Source of the DNA: an uncultured Gemmatimonadota bacterium
GTDB taxonomy: Bacteria > Latescibacterota > UBA2968 > UBA8231
Reading direction: 5' to 3'
DNA: 59,669 nt
Assembly (NCBI GenBank): GCA_903893785.1
Contig: CAITNQ010000533.1
Location: 1 to 59,669 of the forward strand
A model generated the notes under the pieces. That model was given only the letters and a program-made list of their open reading frames with translations, did not search any database and was not told the origin of the DNA. Shown piece by piece: positions 51,452 through 59,669 of this stretch. The position numbers and the translations under genes are program-made. Position 1 is the first letter of the stretch. The number at the start of each line of letters is the position of its first letter.

Positions 51452-51980
51452 GGGAGGGCGCGACGGACGGGGACGCGGCCGCCGCGGCCGCCCTGGCTTC
51501 CTTAAGCAGGTGGTTGGTGTGCCGCAAGCGCATGGAGATCATCTGCGACAGGTGCATGACGATCTTCAGGCCCAGCCGGGGTTCGCCCTCGATCAGCTCC
51601 AGCAGGTCCGAACGAAAGAAGCCCACCACTGAAGTAGGTTGGCTGGCCAGCGCCGTGGCGGTACGCGGCGTCTCGTCCAGCAGGGCTTGCTCGCCGAAGA
51701 AGTCGCCAGGACCCAGGACGGCGAGCAGATGCGCCTGGCCATCGGCGCCGGCTTGCCGGACCTCGATGCGGCCGCTGAGGATCACGTACATGCCGAAGCC
51801 GGGCTCGCCTTCGCGCACCACCGACTCACCGGTGCTGGCTTGACGGTGGTGCAGAATGGCCTCAACCCGCGCCAGTTCACGACGGGTCAGAGCCGCGAAG
51901 AGCGGCACCCGAGCCAGTACCTGGTGCAGGGCGTCGGCGGCAGGCCGGCGGCGGAAAAGGTTGCCCCAGAAAGGATCCAC
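51444..51980 (-). CDS. Cyclic-nucleotide-binding-domain protein
   Basis: 178 aa from a GTG at 51980 (AAGGTGG 11 nt upstream); the frame is open further upstream, but that sequence is poorly protein-like. Residues 25-145 form a CNB domain: GESVVREGEPGFGMYVILSG and the phosphate-binding cassette FGEQALLDETPRTATAL with the Arg retained. There is no HTH, so it is not a CRP-type transcription factor. The C-terminal helix region is followed by an Ala/Ser-rich tail. It could be a cAMP- or cGMP-responsive regulator of the co-translated permease, which is inference. Confidence 0.85.
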   Translation of the reverse strand: MDPFWGNLFRRRPAADALHQVLARVPLFAALTRRELARVEAILHHRQASTGESVVREGEPGFGMYVILSGRIEVRQAGADGQAHLLAVLGPGDFFGEQALLDETPRTATALASQPTSVVGFFRSDLLELIEGEPRLGLKIVMHLSQMISMRLRHTNHLLKEARAAAAAASPSVAPSHG

Positions 51981-52113
51981 AGGCAGGACGTCCACCTTGG
52001 GGTGGCAACGCACAGAAGGGCGCAGCCCGGCCTGGCTCAGGGCCGCGCCGACGCGGACGTTCGCTGGCCGCGCCGGATCCCGGGCAGACCGGTCCGTCGC
52101 GGCGACCGGTGGC

Positions 52114-52443
52114 TCAGGTGGCCAGGGCTGCGTCCAGTTTCTCGGCAATCTGCCGCTTCGGGACAGCGCCGATGAGCTGGTCAACCACCTTACCGTCGCG
52201 GATGATCAACAGGGTCGGGATGCTGCGGATGCCGTACGCGGCAGCCGTCTTCTGCCCGGCATCGACATCGAACTTGCACACCTTGACCCGGCCCTCGTAG
52301 TCATGGGCCAGTTCGTGGACCACCGGCGCCAGTTGGCGACAGGGGCCACACCAGGCCGCCCAGAAATCGACCAGAACAGGCACCGAGGACTGCAGGACTT
52401 CGGCGGCGAAATCATCATCGCCCACGCTCAATGGCTCACTCAT
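52114..52443 (-). CDS. Thioredoxin
   Basis: 109 aa from an ATG with GGAGGAGG about 4 nt upstream. The active site is WCGPC at 31-35 in VDFWAAWCGPC, the cis-Pro is in IRSIPTLLI, and the fold and length are those of typical Trx. It reduces disulfides in the cytoplasm using thioredoxin reductase. No reductase gene is nearby. A promoter lies about 80 nt upstream, inside the 3' end of holA. Confidence 0.96.
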   Translation of the reverse strand: MSEPLSVGDDDFAAEVLQSSVPVLVDFWAAWCGPCRQLAPVVHELAHDYEGRVKVCKFDVDAGQKTAAAYGIRSIPTLLIIRDGKVVDQLIGAVPKRQIAEKLDAALAT

Positions 52444-52522
52444 GGCCTCCTCCAACGGGACCAAGACGGCCCCCATTTTCCCACAAAATGATGTTTTTTA
52501 AGCGGTTACGGTAACAGGCGGC

Positions 52523-52551
52523 AATATAACCGGCCGCTCTCCCAGTGTCAA
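52523..52551 (-). promoter_or_regulatory. Thioredoxin promoter
   Basis: Minus strand TTGACA (52551-52546), a 17-nt spacer and TATATT (52528-52523). Both hexamers are near-consensus. The -35 overlaps the last bases of holA. Confidence 0.75.
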
Positions 52552-53600
52552 GACCGGCCTGCGGCAACCGGCATCCCCGCCACCCGCGCCACCAGCAGCT
52601 CCAGCACCAGCGGCTCCTGCCGCCGTCCCAGCGACTTCAGGCGCGAATCCGCCTCGAGCAAGGCCCCCAGGCAGGCCAGCACCGCCGCCGCCGTCAGGGC
52701 CCGGGCCTGCTCCAGGTACCCCGGCAGGAAATGGAGCGACACTCCCAGGGACTTGGCCATCTGCTCTGGCGCCGGCCGCAGCGGCAGCAACGCCTGGGCT
52801 CGGCCGAGCAGCTGGAAGTGGCGCAGAGCCATGGCTACCACGCGGGGCGCTTCCTCTCCCTGCGCCAGCAGCTGTCGGACCAGCGCCAGGGCCCGCCGCC
52901 CGTCGCGCCTGCCCAGCGCGTCCGTCAGCTGGAAGATGCCGGCCAACCGGGCTCCGCCGGTAGCCACCTCCACGGTGCGCCGGGTGATCCGGCGCGTCTC
53001 GCCGGCCAGCAGCGACAGCTTGGCCAGTTCGCCGGCCAGCTCGCGCAGGTGGTTTCCCACGCACGCGTGCAGCAGGTCAGCGGCATCGGCGTCAATGGCC
53101 AGCCCCTGCTGGCGCGCGCAGCGGACCAACCAGGCGCTGATCTGGTTGTCATAGGGAGGACGGAACTCGACGGCCCGGCCTTTGGCGGCCAGATCGCGGA
53201 AGAAGCGCCGGCGCAAGTCCACCTTGCCCCCCGCCACCAGCAGTACCGTCGAGTCGGCGGGCCGGTCTGTCAGCAGTTCCAGTGCCTTGCACGCCTCGGC
53301 CGAGAGCCGCTCCGGATCACGCAGAATGACCAGGCGATGGGGCGCCAGCACCGGGTAGCTGCAGTAGACCCCGACCAGGGCGGGGACCGCGTCCAGCGTC
53401 ATCTCCTCACCACGGAACGCGTCGACATTGAACTCCGGCGCCTGGGCCGGGGTCAGCTGCTCCACCAGCCAACGGCAGGCTACGTCGCGTTCGTACTCCT
53501 CGTCGCCGTGGAGCAGGACGAACAGCGGCCGCTCGCCGCGGGCCACGTCCGCCTGCAGCTGCTCAAAAGTCGGGCGGTCGCCACCCCGGGCACGGTTCAC
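52548..53600 (-). CDS. holA: DNA polymerase III delta subunit
   Basis: 350 aa. HolA opens the beta sliding clamp as part of the clamp loader. The first domain has FVLLHGDEEYERDVACRWLV and the second a degenerate AAA+ fold without Walker motifs, then a helical collar domain (ALRHFQLLGRAQALLPL). YDNQISAWLVRCARQQGLAI is a well-conserved helix of the family. The ATG overlaps the stop of the 62-aa gene by 4 bp. Its stop is near the thioredoxin promoter. Confidence 0.95.
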   Translation of the reverse strand: MNRARGGDRPTFEQLQADVARGERPLFVLLHGDEEYERDVACRWLVEQLTPAQAPEFNVDAFRGEEMTLDAVPALVGVYCSYPVLAPHRLVILRDPERLSAEACKALELLTDRPADSTVLLVAGGKVDLRRRFFRDLAAKGRAVEFRPPYDNQISAWLVRCARQQGLAIDADAADLLHACVGNHLRELAGELAKLSLLAGETRRITRRTVEVATGGARLAGIFQLTDALGRRDGRRALALVRQLLAQGEEAPRVVAMALRHFQLLGRAQALLPLRPAPEQMAKSLGVSLHFLPGYLEQARALTAAAVLACLGALLEADSRLKSLGRRQEPLVLELLVARVAGMPVAAGRS

Positions 53601-53785
53601 CGGGAGCGCTCCTCGCGGTCGTCGAGTTCCTGGAACTCGGCATCGACAATCTGGCCGGGGGCGAAACCTGGGCCACGTGACGGATCAGGTGGCGAACGCC
53701 GCCGGGGTGGATGGAGCGACCTGGTTTCGCGGTACAGACGCCAGGCCAGGTAACCAAGCGTGGTATACAGCAGGAACCTGAGCAC
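53597..53785 (-). CDS. 62-aa membrane-anchored peptide
   Basis: 62 aa from a GTG with GGGGAGGGG 4 nt upstream. One N-terminal transmembrane segment (about 2-16, LRFLLYTTLGYLAWRLY), then a Pro/Arg linker and an acidic tail (VDAEFQELDDREERS). Not recognised; small membrane proteins of this layout occur next to replication and purine genes in several high-GC genomes. It lies between purM and holA, co-directional, with a 4-bp overlap to holA. Confidence 0.75.
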   Translation of the reverse strand: MLRFLLYTTLGYLAWRLYRETRSLHPPRRRSPPDPSRGPGFAPGQIVDAEFQELDDREERSR

Positions 53786-53800
53786 GCACCCCTCCCCTGG

Positions 53801-54841
53801 TCAGGCGATCAGCACGACGGGCTCGCTGCCCCGGTCCACCTCGCCGATGCAGCGGGCGTCCTCGCCGGCTTGGCGCAAGCGCGCCACGGCTCCGTCCACC
53901 GCGTCGGCGGCGACAAACAGCACCAGGCCGATGCCCATGTTGAACACATGATACATCTCGCGCTCCTCGATACCGCCGGCCGCCTGCAGGTACCGGAACA
54001 CGGGCGGGATGTCCCAACTCCCGCGCCTGACCCGCGCGCTGACGCCCGGTCGGAGGACGCGCGGCAGATTGTCCCAGAACCCGCCGCCGGTCACATGGGC
54101 CATGCCCTTGACGTCGACATGGGCCAGCAGGTCGAGTACCGGCGCGACGTAGGGCCGGTGGGGCCGCAGCAACTCCTCCGCCACCGTGCGGCCGGTGTCG
54201 CCCAGCGGGTCGCCCAGGCGCAGGCGCGCTTGCTCAAAGACCACGCGTCGGGCCAGGGAGAACCCGTTCGTGTGCAGGCCGTCGGAAGCCAACCCGATGA
54301 TGGCGTCACCGGCGTCGGCGCGACTGCCGTCGATGATCTTGCCGCGATCAACCAGGCCCACGATGCTGCCGGCCAGGTCGTACTCGCCGGGCTGGTAGAA
54401 GCCGGGCATCTCCGCGGTCTCGCCACCGATCAGCGCGCAGCCGATCTGGCGACAGCCCCGGGCCACGCCGCTGACCACGGCCTCGGCGACCTCGCCGTCG
54501 TGGCGGCCCATGGCGAGGTAGTCCATGAAGAACAGCGGCCGCGCGCCCTGCACCAAGATGTCATTGCCACAATGGCTCACCAAGTCAGCGCCCACGGTGT
54601 CGTGGATGCCGCTGTCAAAGGCGAGTTTGAGTTTGGTGCCAACCCCATCGACGCTGCCCACCAGAACCGGGTCAGCGCAGTCGCCCCAGGCGGGCGCGAA
54701 CAGGCCGCCGAACCCACCGATGTCGCCCAGCACGCCAGGGGTGAAGGTGGAGCGGACAGCCGCTTTGATGGCTTGTTTGGTGCGGTTGGCCGCTTCGATA
54801 TCGACGCCGGCCCGGGCATAGGCGCCCTGCATATGGGTCAT
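53801..54841 (-). CDS. purM: Phosphoribosylformylglycinamidine cyclo-ligase
   Basis: 346 aa. PurM makes aminoimidazole ribonucleotide in purine synthesis. Motifs: YARAGVDIEAANR, GVGTKLKLA, CGNDILVQGARPLFFMDYLA, GGETAEMPGFY, DGLHTNGFSLARR and VTGGGFWDNLPRVL. Length and order match the family. The ATG at 54841 has AGGGGG 5 nt upstream. It overlaps the rnr stop by 4 bp. No other pur gene lies in the window. Confidence 0.97.
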   Translation of the reverse strand: MTHMQGAYARAGVDIEAANRTKQAIKAAVRSTFTPGVLGDIGGFGGLFAPAWGDCADPVLVGSVDGVGTKLKLAFDSGIHDTVGADLVSHCGNDILVQGARPLFFMDYLAMGRHDGEVAEAVVSGVARGCRQIGCALIGGETAEMPGFYQPGEYDLAGSIVGLVDRGKIIDGSRADAGDAIIGLASDGLHTNGFSLARRVVFEQARLRLGDPLGDTGRTVAEELLRPHRPYVAPVLDLLAHVDVKGMAHVTGGGFWDNLPRVLRPGVSARVRRGSWDIPPVFRYLQAAGGIEEREMYHVFNMGIGLVLFVAADAVDGAVARLRQAGEDARCIGEVDRGSEPVVLIA

Positions 54842-56946
54842 GGGTTCCCCCTGGAGATGCGGCTCTTGGCGCGGTTCCGCCGTCGGCCTGCCCCGGCCCG
54901 ATCCGGGTCGGATGGCCGGCGTCGGGGGCCAAGCCGGTTCGCTTGGCTTGCCGACCGCTGCGCCACTGAATGACGTGCTGAGCGCCGGCGACCCGTCGGC
55001 GCCGCGCCATCAGTATCCACCAGAACAAGGTCGAGATCCGCCGCGGTCCAGTCGACCCTGGCCACCCGGACCCTGACCTGCTGCCCCAGGCCGATCTCCG
55101 GGCCAGAGCCTCGCCCAGCAGCGTACCGGCGGCGAGTGCCGCCGCGCCCCTGGGTGAGCCGCACCGAGCAACTGCCCTGAACCTGCAACCCGGCCAGTTC
55201 GACGAAACAGGCACCGCGCACCAACCCAGTGACGGTCCCCGGCCAGACGCGGTCACGCACCTGGGCCAGAAAACGCAACTGCTTGATCCTCAGGTAGGCC
55301 CTTTCGGCCTGTTCGGCCCGCTGCTCAAGCGCCGAAACCAGGCGGCCCAGTACCGCCACATCGCCCTCTCCCGCGTCAATAGCGGCCACCGGCACGCCGG
55401 CCAGGGACTGTTTCACCCAGCGGTGAACCCACAGATCGGCATAGCGCCGGATGGGGGAGGTGAAATGGAGGTAATGGCGGCAGGCGAGGCCGAAATGGCC
55501 GACGTCGACGGCGGCGTATTCGGCCCGCATCATGGCCTGGAGCACGACTCGGTGCAACGCCGCTCCCCCGGGGCGACGCGTCAACGCGGCCAGCACCGCG
55601 CGCACGTCGTCCACGCGCCACCCCCCCCGAGGCCAACCGTCAGTCTTGGAAAGCGCCGTCAGCACCGATTCCAGGCGGCCGGCGTCGGGGCCGCGGTGTA
55701 CCCGCCAGAGGACCGGCAGGCGCCGACGGGCAGCGTAGTCGCCGACGCACTCGTTCGCCAACAGCATGAACTCCTCGATCAGTTCCTGACTCTCCAGGCG
55801 CGGGTGCTCGCCCACGGCCGTGGGCCGCGAAGCCCCGTCGAGCACTACCCGTGCCTCGGGCAGCTCGAACTCCAGCGCGCCGCGCAGTCGCCGCCAACGG
55901 CGGCGGCAGCGGCTGAGCTGCCGCATCTCGAGCAGCAGGTCCGCGTAGGCCTGCGCCGGCCCGGCGGCGACGGGCTCGGCGGCAAATACAGCCTGCACCT
56001 GGTCGTATGTCAGGCGCGCGCGGCTGCGGATCACCGTCTCGACGACGCGGTAGTCGGTCACCTCGGCGGCGCTGTTCAGGTCGATAAGCACCGACAGAGC
56101 CAGGCGATCTTGCCCAGGGGCCAACGTACAGGCGCCAGCGGACAACACCGGCGGCAACATGGGCAGCACCTGGTCGAGGAAGTAAACGCTGACGCCACGG
56201 CTTCTGGCCTCGGTATCCAGGGCGCTGCCGGGGCCGACGAAATGCGCCACATCAGCGATGTGCACGCCCAGCCGCCAACCGCCTTCCTCCCTGGCGGCCA
56301 GGGAGACCGCGTCGTCGTAGTCCTGGGCCGAGTCCGGATCGACCGTCAGGCACGCCCATTGGCGCAGGTCCAGACGCGCTGCCGACGGCTCAACCGGCCG
56401 CGCGACCGCGGCCGCCTCGGCCAGGACGGCCGAGGGGAAGGACACCGGCAGTTGGTAACGCGCCGTCACCGCCGCCGCATCGGCGCGGGCGTCGTCGCGG
56501 TCACCCAGGACCTCGATCACCTCGCCCTGAAGCCCGGTCGGCCCCCAATGCCGGGCGGTCACCGCCACCAGTACCCGGGTGCCTTCAGCCAGGTCAACAA
56601 CCGCCCCCGGGTGCAGGTACACAGGGCGACCGGTCAGGTTGCCATCGACCTGGACCATGGCGCGACGGCCAACCCGCTGCAGGGCGCCGGGAAAAGCCCG
56701 GTCCGCCACGGCCACCACCGCTTCGACTCGCGCCTCGGACGGTCGCCCGGGCGAGCGCCGGGTCACCTCCAGACGCACCGTGTCGCCGTCCAGGGCCTGC
56801 CCCAGAGCGCCATGGGGGAGGTGGAATCGCGTGCCGGTTTCGGCATCGACTACCGAACCCGACCCATGCGAGTGCCGGCGCAGGATGCCGGCGGGCTGTT
56901 CGCGGTGGCGGGCGCGCGACCGCGGCCGGCGTTCACGCGAGGCCAA
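54838..56946 (-). CDS. rnr: Ribonuclease R (RNB-family exoribonuclease)
   Basis: 702 aa from a TTG with GGGGAG 5 nt upstream. RNase R degrades structured RNA 3' to 5'. N-terminal OB/cold-shock modules (about 35-150, GTRVLVAVTARHWGPTGLQGEV) precede the RNB core. The core has the metal-binding Asp cluster VDPDSAQDYDDAVSL, IADVAHFV and HYLHFTSPIRRYADL. The S1 domain (TGLVRGACFVELAG) is followed by a basic Arg-rich tail. The N-terminus is short, so the helix-turn-helix seen in E. coli RNase R is missing. Confidence 0.94.
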   Translation of the reverse strand: MASRERRPRSRARHREQPAGILRRHSHGSGSVVDAETGTRFHLPHGALGQALDGDTVRLEVTRRSPGRPSEARVEAVVAVADRAFPGALQRVGRRAMVQVDGNLTGRPVYLHPGAVVDLAEGTRVLVAVTARHWGPTGLQGEVIEVLGDRDDARADAAAVTARYQLPVSFPSAVLAEAAAVARPVEPSAARLDLRQWACLTVDPDSAQDYDDAVSLAAREEGGWRLGVHIADVAHFVGPGSALDTEARSRGVSVYFLDQVLPMLPPVLSAGACTLAPGQDRLALSVLIDLNSAAEVTDYRVVETVIRSRARLTYDQVQAVFAAEPVAAGPAQAYADLLLEMRQLSRCRRRWRRLRGALEFELPEARVVLDGASRPTAVGEHPRLESQELIEEFMLLANECVGDYAARRRLPVLWRVHRGPDAGRLESVLTALSKTDGWPRGGWRVDDVRAVLAALTRRPGGAALHRVVLQAMMRAEYAAVDVGHFGLACRHYLHFTSPIRRYADLWVHRWVKQSLAGVPVAAIDAGEGDVAVLGRLVSALEQRAEQAERAYLRIKQLRFLAQVRDRVWPGTVTGLVRGACFVELAGLQVQGSCSVRLTQGRGGTRRRYAAGRGSGPEIGLGQQVRVRVARVDWTAADLDLVLVDTDGAAPTGRRRSARHSVAQRSASQANRLGPRRRPSDPDRAGAGRRRNRAKSRISRGNP

Positions 56947-57066
56947 CTGAACTCCCCGGAGGCGTGGCGCTGGAGCGGCTGCCAGGCCGGTCGGCGGCGC
57001 GGCCCCCGGCGAGCCCGGCCATAGCCACCGGCGGCAGCCCGGCCCGGTCCCGGGCTCGACCCGCCA

Positions 57067-57927
57067 TCACTGGCTAACCGCGGCCCGAGCGCGGGCGATA
57101 GCGGCGTTAAGCTCGCCGCCGAGCAACAGGATGAAGGCCATCAGATAGGCTGAAAGAAGCGTGACGATGACCGCGCCCAGGACCCCGTAGACCAGGTTGT
57201 AGTAGCCAAAGTGCTCGACGTAATAGCGGAAGCCACTGGTCACCAGCAGCCACAGAACCAGGAACAGCAGGCTGCCGGGCACCACGTCGCCCCATGGCGG
57301 TCGCACGGCCGGCACCGTGCGGTAGACGCTGGCCACCACGCCCAGCGTGCCGACCACCACCATGGTGCCCCGCAGCATGCCCGACAGCGAGGGGAAATCC
57401 TGCTGGAAAGCCCAGTGCAGGCGCAGCCACCCTTCTACCTGGCGGCTGAAGACCAGGCTGTTGAAGATCACCACGAGCGCCAGACCAAAGGCCATCAGCA
57501 GCGCGATCGACAGAATGCGTCGGCGCCAGAAAGACCGCTGCTCGACGACGCCGTAGGCGCGGTTCAGCGCCCCCATGGTGGTGACCATACTGGCCGAGGC
57601 AGGCCACAGGACGCCCACCAGACCAAGGATGATCAACCCGTGGGACGAGCCCCAGACATGCTGCGCGTTTTCCTCGAGGATCTGCAGCACGGGCCCCGGA
57701 ACCACCACGCCGATGCCGCTCAACGCGATAGTGAGCGAGTCCGGGGACACCCCCAGCACCTCCAGCAGCGAGGTCAGCATGAGCAGGCCGGGGAAAACGG
57801 CGAAGACGAAGTCAAAGGCGACCGCAGCCGCCACCTCGCCGCAGCCGTGTTGCGCCGCCATCTGCGCGGTCTGCCACAGCACCCGTCCCCAGGGCAGGGC
57901 CCAGCGCCGCCGCAGCCGCGTCAGCAT
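57067..57927 (-). CDS. YihY/BrkB-family inner-membrane protein
   Basis: 286 aa. Six membrane helices, with AVAFDFVFAVFPGLLMLTSLLEVLG first, and the family motif pattern SMVTTMGALNRAYGVVEQRSFWRRR (conserved polar pair) in the middle. The C-terminal segment GYYNLVYGVLGAVIVTLLSAYLMAFILLLGGELNAA is very typical. The family was once called RNase BN, which was an error; the function is unresolved. No good Shine-Dalgarno was found; the ATG at 57927 is chosen by alignment to the family start. Confidence 0.9.
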   Translation of the reverse strand: MLTRLRRRWALPWGRVLWQTAQMAAQHGCGEVAAAVAFDFVFAVFPGLLMLTSLLEVLGVSPDSLTIALSGIGVVVPGPVLQILEENAQHVWGSSHGLIILGLVGVLWPASASMVTTMGALNRAYGVVEQRSFWRRRILSIALLMAFGLALVVIFNSLVFSRQVEGWLRLHWAFQQDFPSLSGMLRGTMVVVGTLGVVASVYRTVPAVRPPWGDVVPGSLLFLVLWLLVTSGFRYYVEHFGYYNLVYGVLGAVIVTLLSAYLMAFILLLGGELNAAIARARAAVSQ

Positions 57928-58069
57928 CGCGCCGGCGAACCTGGAGGCGCCCCAGCCGCGCTCGCGCCGCGGACGCCGGCGACCCCGCCACGGCCCGCGG
58001 CCGTGGGCGCCCCGTGGTGCCGTGCGGGAGGGCGGCCGCCTACCTCGGCGCGTCGGCTGGCCACCGGCG

Positions 58070-58912
58070 TCAGAGGGCGCCCAACAGGCGATCACGCAGG
58101 TCGCCCAGCAGGCGCAACGCGGCTTCCAGGTCACCGGCCTGGTCAGGCGAATACTCGCGCTCCACCGTCAAGGGGCCATAGTACCCCAGTCGCTGCAGGC
58201 GCGCCAGGAAGGCCGCCACATTGACATCGCCGGTCCCCAGCGGTGCGTCGGCGTACCACGGCTGCCCGGGTTGACGCTGCCGGGCGGCGTCTTTGCAGTG
58301 CACGCTGTGCACCCAGGGGCCGACCACGTCGAGAGCCGCCAACGGCTCACCGGCGCCATACAGAATCATGTTGGCCGGATCGAAATTCACGGCCAGATTA
58401 TCGCGGTCGACCTCGGTGATAAAGGCACGCAACTCGTCGGCCGATTCCTGTCCGGTTTCCAGGTGGAACCGCTGGCCCAGGGTCCGGCAGTGGTCACACA
58501 CCTGGCGGGTGGCGGCGATCACCGCGGCCCGTTCGGGATCGTCGTGGCTCGTAGGCACGAAGCCAAGGTGCATCCCAATGGCATCGACGCCCAGTTCGCG
58601 GGCGTAGCCGGCAATCGCCAGGGTTTCGGCCAAACGGTCCGGCCGGCTAGCCGCGGGCACGAGGCCCACGGTGCGCTGTACGCTGTCGATCGTCGTGTAA
58701 TCATCGTCCGGGAAGCCAACAAACACGACGGTCACGGTGATGCCGCTGTCGGCGAACTGCCGACGCGTGTCGCGGCAGCGCTCGGCCGAGCGCCAGGAAC
58801 CGTCGGGCGCATGCAGCTGCACTGTCTTGACGCCCAGGCGTCGGACGGCGTCGAGACCGGCGCCCAAACCGCCGCCGATGGAGGTGAAGATCCCCAACGG
58901 CCACCTGTCCAT
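58070..58912 (-). CDS. Sugar-phosphate isomerase/epimerase-like TIM barrel protein
   Basis: 280 aa from an ATG with GAGGAGGGGG 3 nt upstream. It is an AP-endonuclease-2/xylose-isomerase-like barrel: GIFTSIGGGLGAGLDAVRRLG, VKTVQLHAP, IGMHLGFVP with the metal-binding His, FHLETGQES (Glu ligand), VNFDPANM (Asp ligand), VHSVHCKDA (His/Asp) and GPLTVEREY (last Glu). The metal site is therefore complete. The substrate is not defined; the family includes tagatose and hexulose epimerases and hydroxypyruvate isomerase. It lies 32 nt downstream of the GGDEF gene. Confidence 0.88.
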   Translation of the reverse strand: MDRWPLGIFTSIGGGLGAGLDAVRRLGVKTVQLHAPDGSWRSAERCRDTRRQFADSGITVTVVFVGFPDDDYTTIDSVQRTVGLVPAASRPDRLAETLAIAGYARELGVDAIGMHLGFVPTSHDDPERAAVIAATRQVCDHCRTLGQRFHLETGQESADELRAFITEVDRDNLAVNFDPANMILYGAGEPLAALDVVGPWVHSVHCKDAARQRQPGQPWYADAPLGTGDVNVAAFLARLQRLGYYGPLTVEREYSPDQAGDLEAALRLLGDLRDRLLGAL

Positions 58913-58944
58913 ATCCCCCTCCTCGCTGCCGCCGCGGTCTGGAT

Positions 58945-59669
58945 TCAGAACCGCGTTGTTGGGTGAGCTTCCAGGGTACCAGGGCCCGCCTGCACGCGGC
59001 CCAGCACGCCCTGCAGTGCCTGGTGCACCGCGCCGGGCGCCTCGGCCACAGACCCCTCTTCGATGGCTTCCACGGTCACCACGGCAAGACCCGCCTGCAG
59101 GCTGAGGACTGCCGCGTCCACGGTGACCGAGGCGGCCTGCAACCGGCGTGACAGTTCGCGCGCCCGCTGCTGGGCAGTCCCGGCCCCGCCGGCCCCCACC
59201 ACCGCGAAACTGCCGCCGTCCAACCGGTACAGCTCCTCGCCCTCCTGCAGCGCCTGCCGCAGGGCCCGCGCGCCCTCCTTGAGGAACTGGTCGCCGCCAC
59301 TCCAACCCACCTGCTGATTGGCTGCCCCCAGGTGCACAAACCAGACCCCCAGGCAGGAGACCGCCCCGCCACGGGGCACCTCGCGCAACCACTTGGGCAG
59401 TCCCAGGCGCAGCAACGCCGTTCGGTTAGGCAAACCCGTCAGGCTGTCACGGGTCGCCAGCTGCCGCCACCGGGCGCGGTCTTCTTCGGCCTCGCGAACG
59501 CGCTGACGCCAGGCGGCCGAGTCGTCGACCTCGGCTGGCGCGGACGCGGGCGGCATGGAAGCCACGCCGCCGGCCGGGGCGAGCGGTGTCGACGCCACGG
59601 CGCCAGCCGGAGCCTGCGCACCGTCCGCAGCGCCCTTGGCGGCGGGCGTCCGTGGCCGCGGCGGCGAGG
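58945..59669 (-). CDS. Degenerate GGDEF-domain protein, C-terminal part (cut by window edge)
   Basis: The frame is open to the right edge. The last 241 codons are seen. The first part is Pro/Ala-rich. A coiled-coil-like run with VREAEEDRARWRQLATRD leads into SLTGLPNRTAL, the usual beginning of a GGDEF domain. The catalytic site should read (G)GDEF but is LDGGSFAVV, so cyclase activity is unlikely; the I-site RxxD could not be found. It may bind c-di-GMP, or signal, or have lost function. It probably has an N-terminal sensor domain outside the window. Confidence 0.8.
   Translation of the reverse strand, partial: SPPRPRTPAAKGAADGAQAPAGAVASTPLAPAGGVASMPPASAPAEVDDSAAWRQRVREAEEDRARWRQLATRDSLTGLPNRTALLRLGLPKWLREVPRGGAVSCLGVWFVHLGAANQQVGWSGGDQFLKEGARALRQALQEGEELYRLDGGSFAVVGAGGAGTAQQRARELSRRLQAASVTVDAAVLSLQAGLAVVTVEAIEEGSVAEAPGAVHQALQGVLGRVQAGPGTLEAHPTTRF

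Noticed and set aside
54838..56946. Plus-strand ORF of more than 500 codons opposite rnr
   Set aside because: Shadow of the RNase R gene; composition follows the complementary frame of high-GC coding DNA.

Overview
The window is one contiguous, very GC-rich, gene-dense bacterial chromosome segment with many 4-bp stop/start overlaps and frequent GTG and TTG starts. It encodes lipoproteins, a periplasmic TRAP binding protein, MreB/MreC, FliN and SLH/SPOR-type envelope proteins, so the host is a diderm. No single gene fixes the phylum. The COX24-type mini ribosomal protein, the TatT-associated TRAP operon and the isolated FliN would fit an FCB-type or deltaproteobacteria-like lineage, probably an uncultured one; this is inference. 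I saw no prophage, insertion sequence, CRISPR array or rRNA operon.

Layout. 1-9083 (minus): start of infB, nusA, rimP, a MerR-type regulator, der, a DUF512 radical-SAM protein, an FlgT-N-like secreted protein, a TPR/SLH lipoprotein, tRNA-Gly(CCC) and miaA. 9140-9490: a 174-bp tandem duplication. 9521-9974 (minus): a short operon of a 31-aa COX24-type protein, tRNA-Arg(CCG), tRNA-Pro(GGG) and tRNA-Pro(CGG), with a palindromic terminator. 10096-12143 (minus): mreC, mreB and a 55-aa FliF-tail-like peptide, with a promoter region facing the plus-strand block. 12332-18517 (plus): two unknown genes, a four-gene TRAP transporter (tatT-dctP-dctQ-dctM) and an RspA/ManD-type enolase-superfamily enzyme, together a likely sugar-acid uptake and catabolic module. 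18564-23107 (minus): rqcH and valS.

23407-28411 (plus): a 42-aa membrane peptide, then murQ, an aldo/keto reductase, a small unknown, a DSD1-type PLP enzyme and an alkaline-phosphatase-fold enzyme. 28451-32200 (minus): hemL, SPOR lipoprotein, nucleotidyltransferase, GNAT and phosphoesterase. 32291-34407: an atypical receiver, FliN and a THUMP protein that has lost its methyltransferase motifs. 34368-39904 (minus): two M16 peptidase-fold proteins (one active-type, one without metal ligands), an unknown 368-aa protein and an MsbA-like ABC exporter. 40409-49879: trmJ, gcvP, coaE, a PfkB kinase, clpP (plus), an EpmA-like ligase, clpX and a cold-shock-domain protein. 49997-59669 (minus): a PerM/AI-2E permease carrying an inserted Ig-like domain, a cNMP-binding protein, thioredoxin, holA, a small membrane protein, purM, rnr, a BrkB-type membrane protein, a sugar-phosphate-isomerase-like protein and a degenerate GGDEF protein cut by the window edge.

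Most of the region is housekeeping (translation, ribosome rescue, tRNA maturation, proteolysis, shape, replication, cofactor synthesis). The accessory signals most worth a second look are the Ig-domain insertion in the permease, the free FliF-tail-like peptide beside mreBC, the M16/THUMP/unknown cluster, the EpmA with an OB-like N-terminus, and the altered IGF loop of ClpX.
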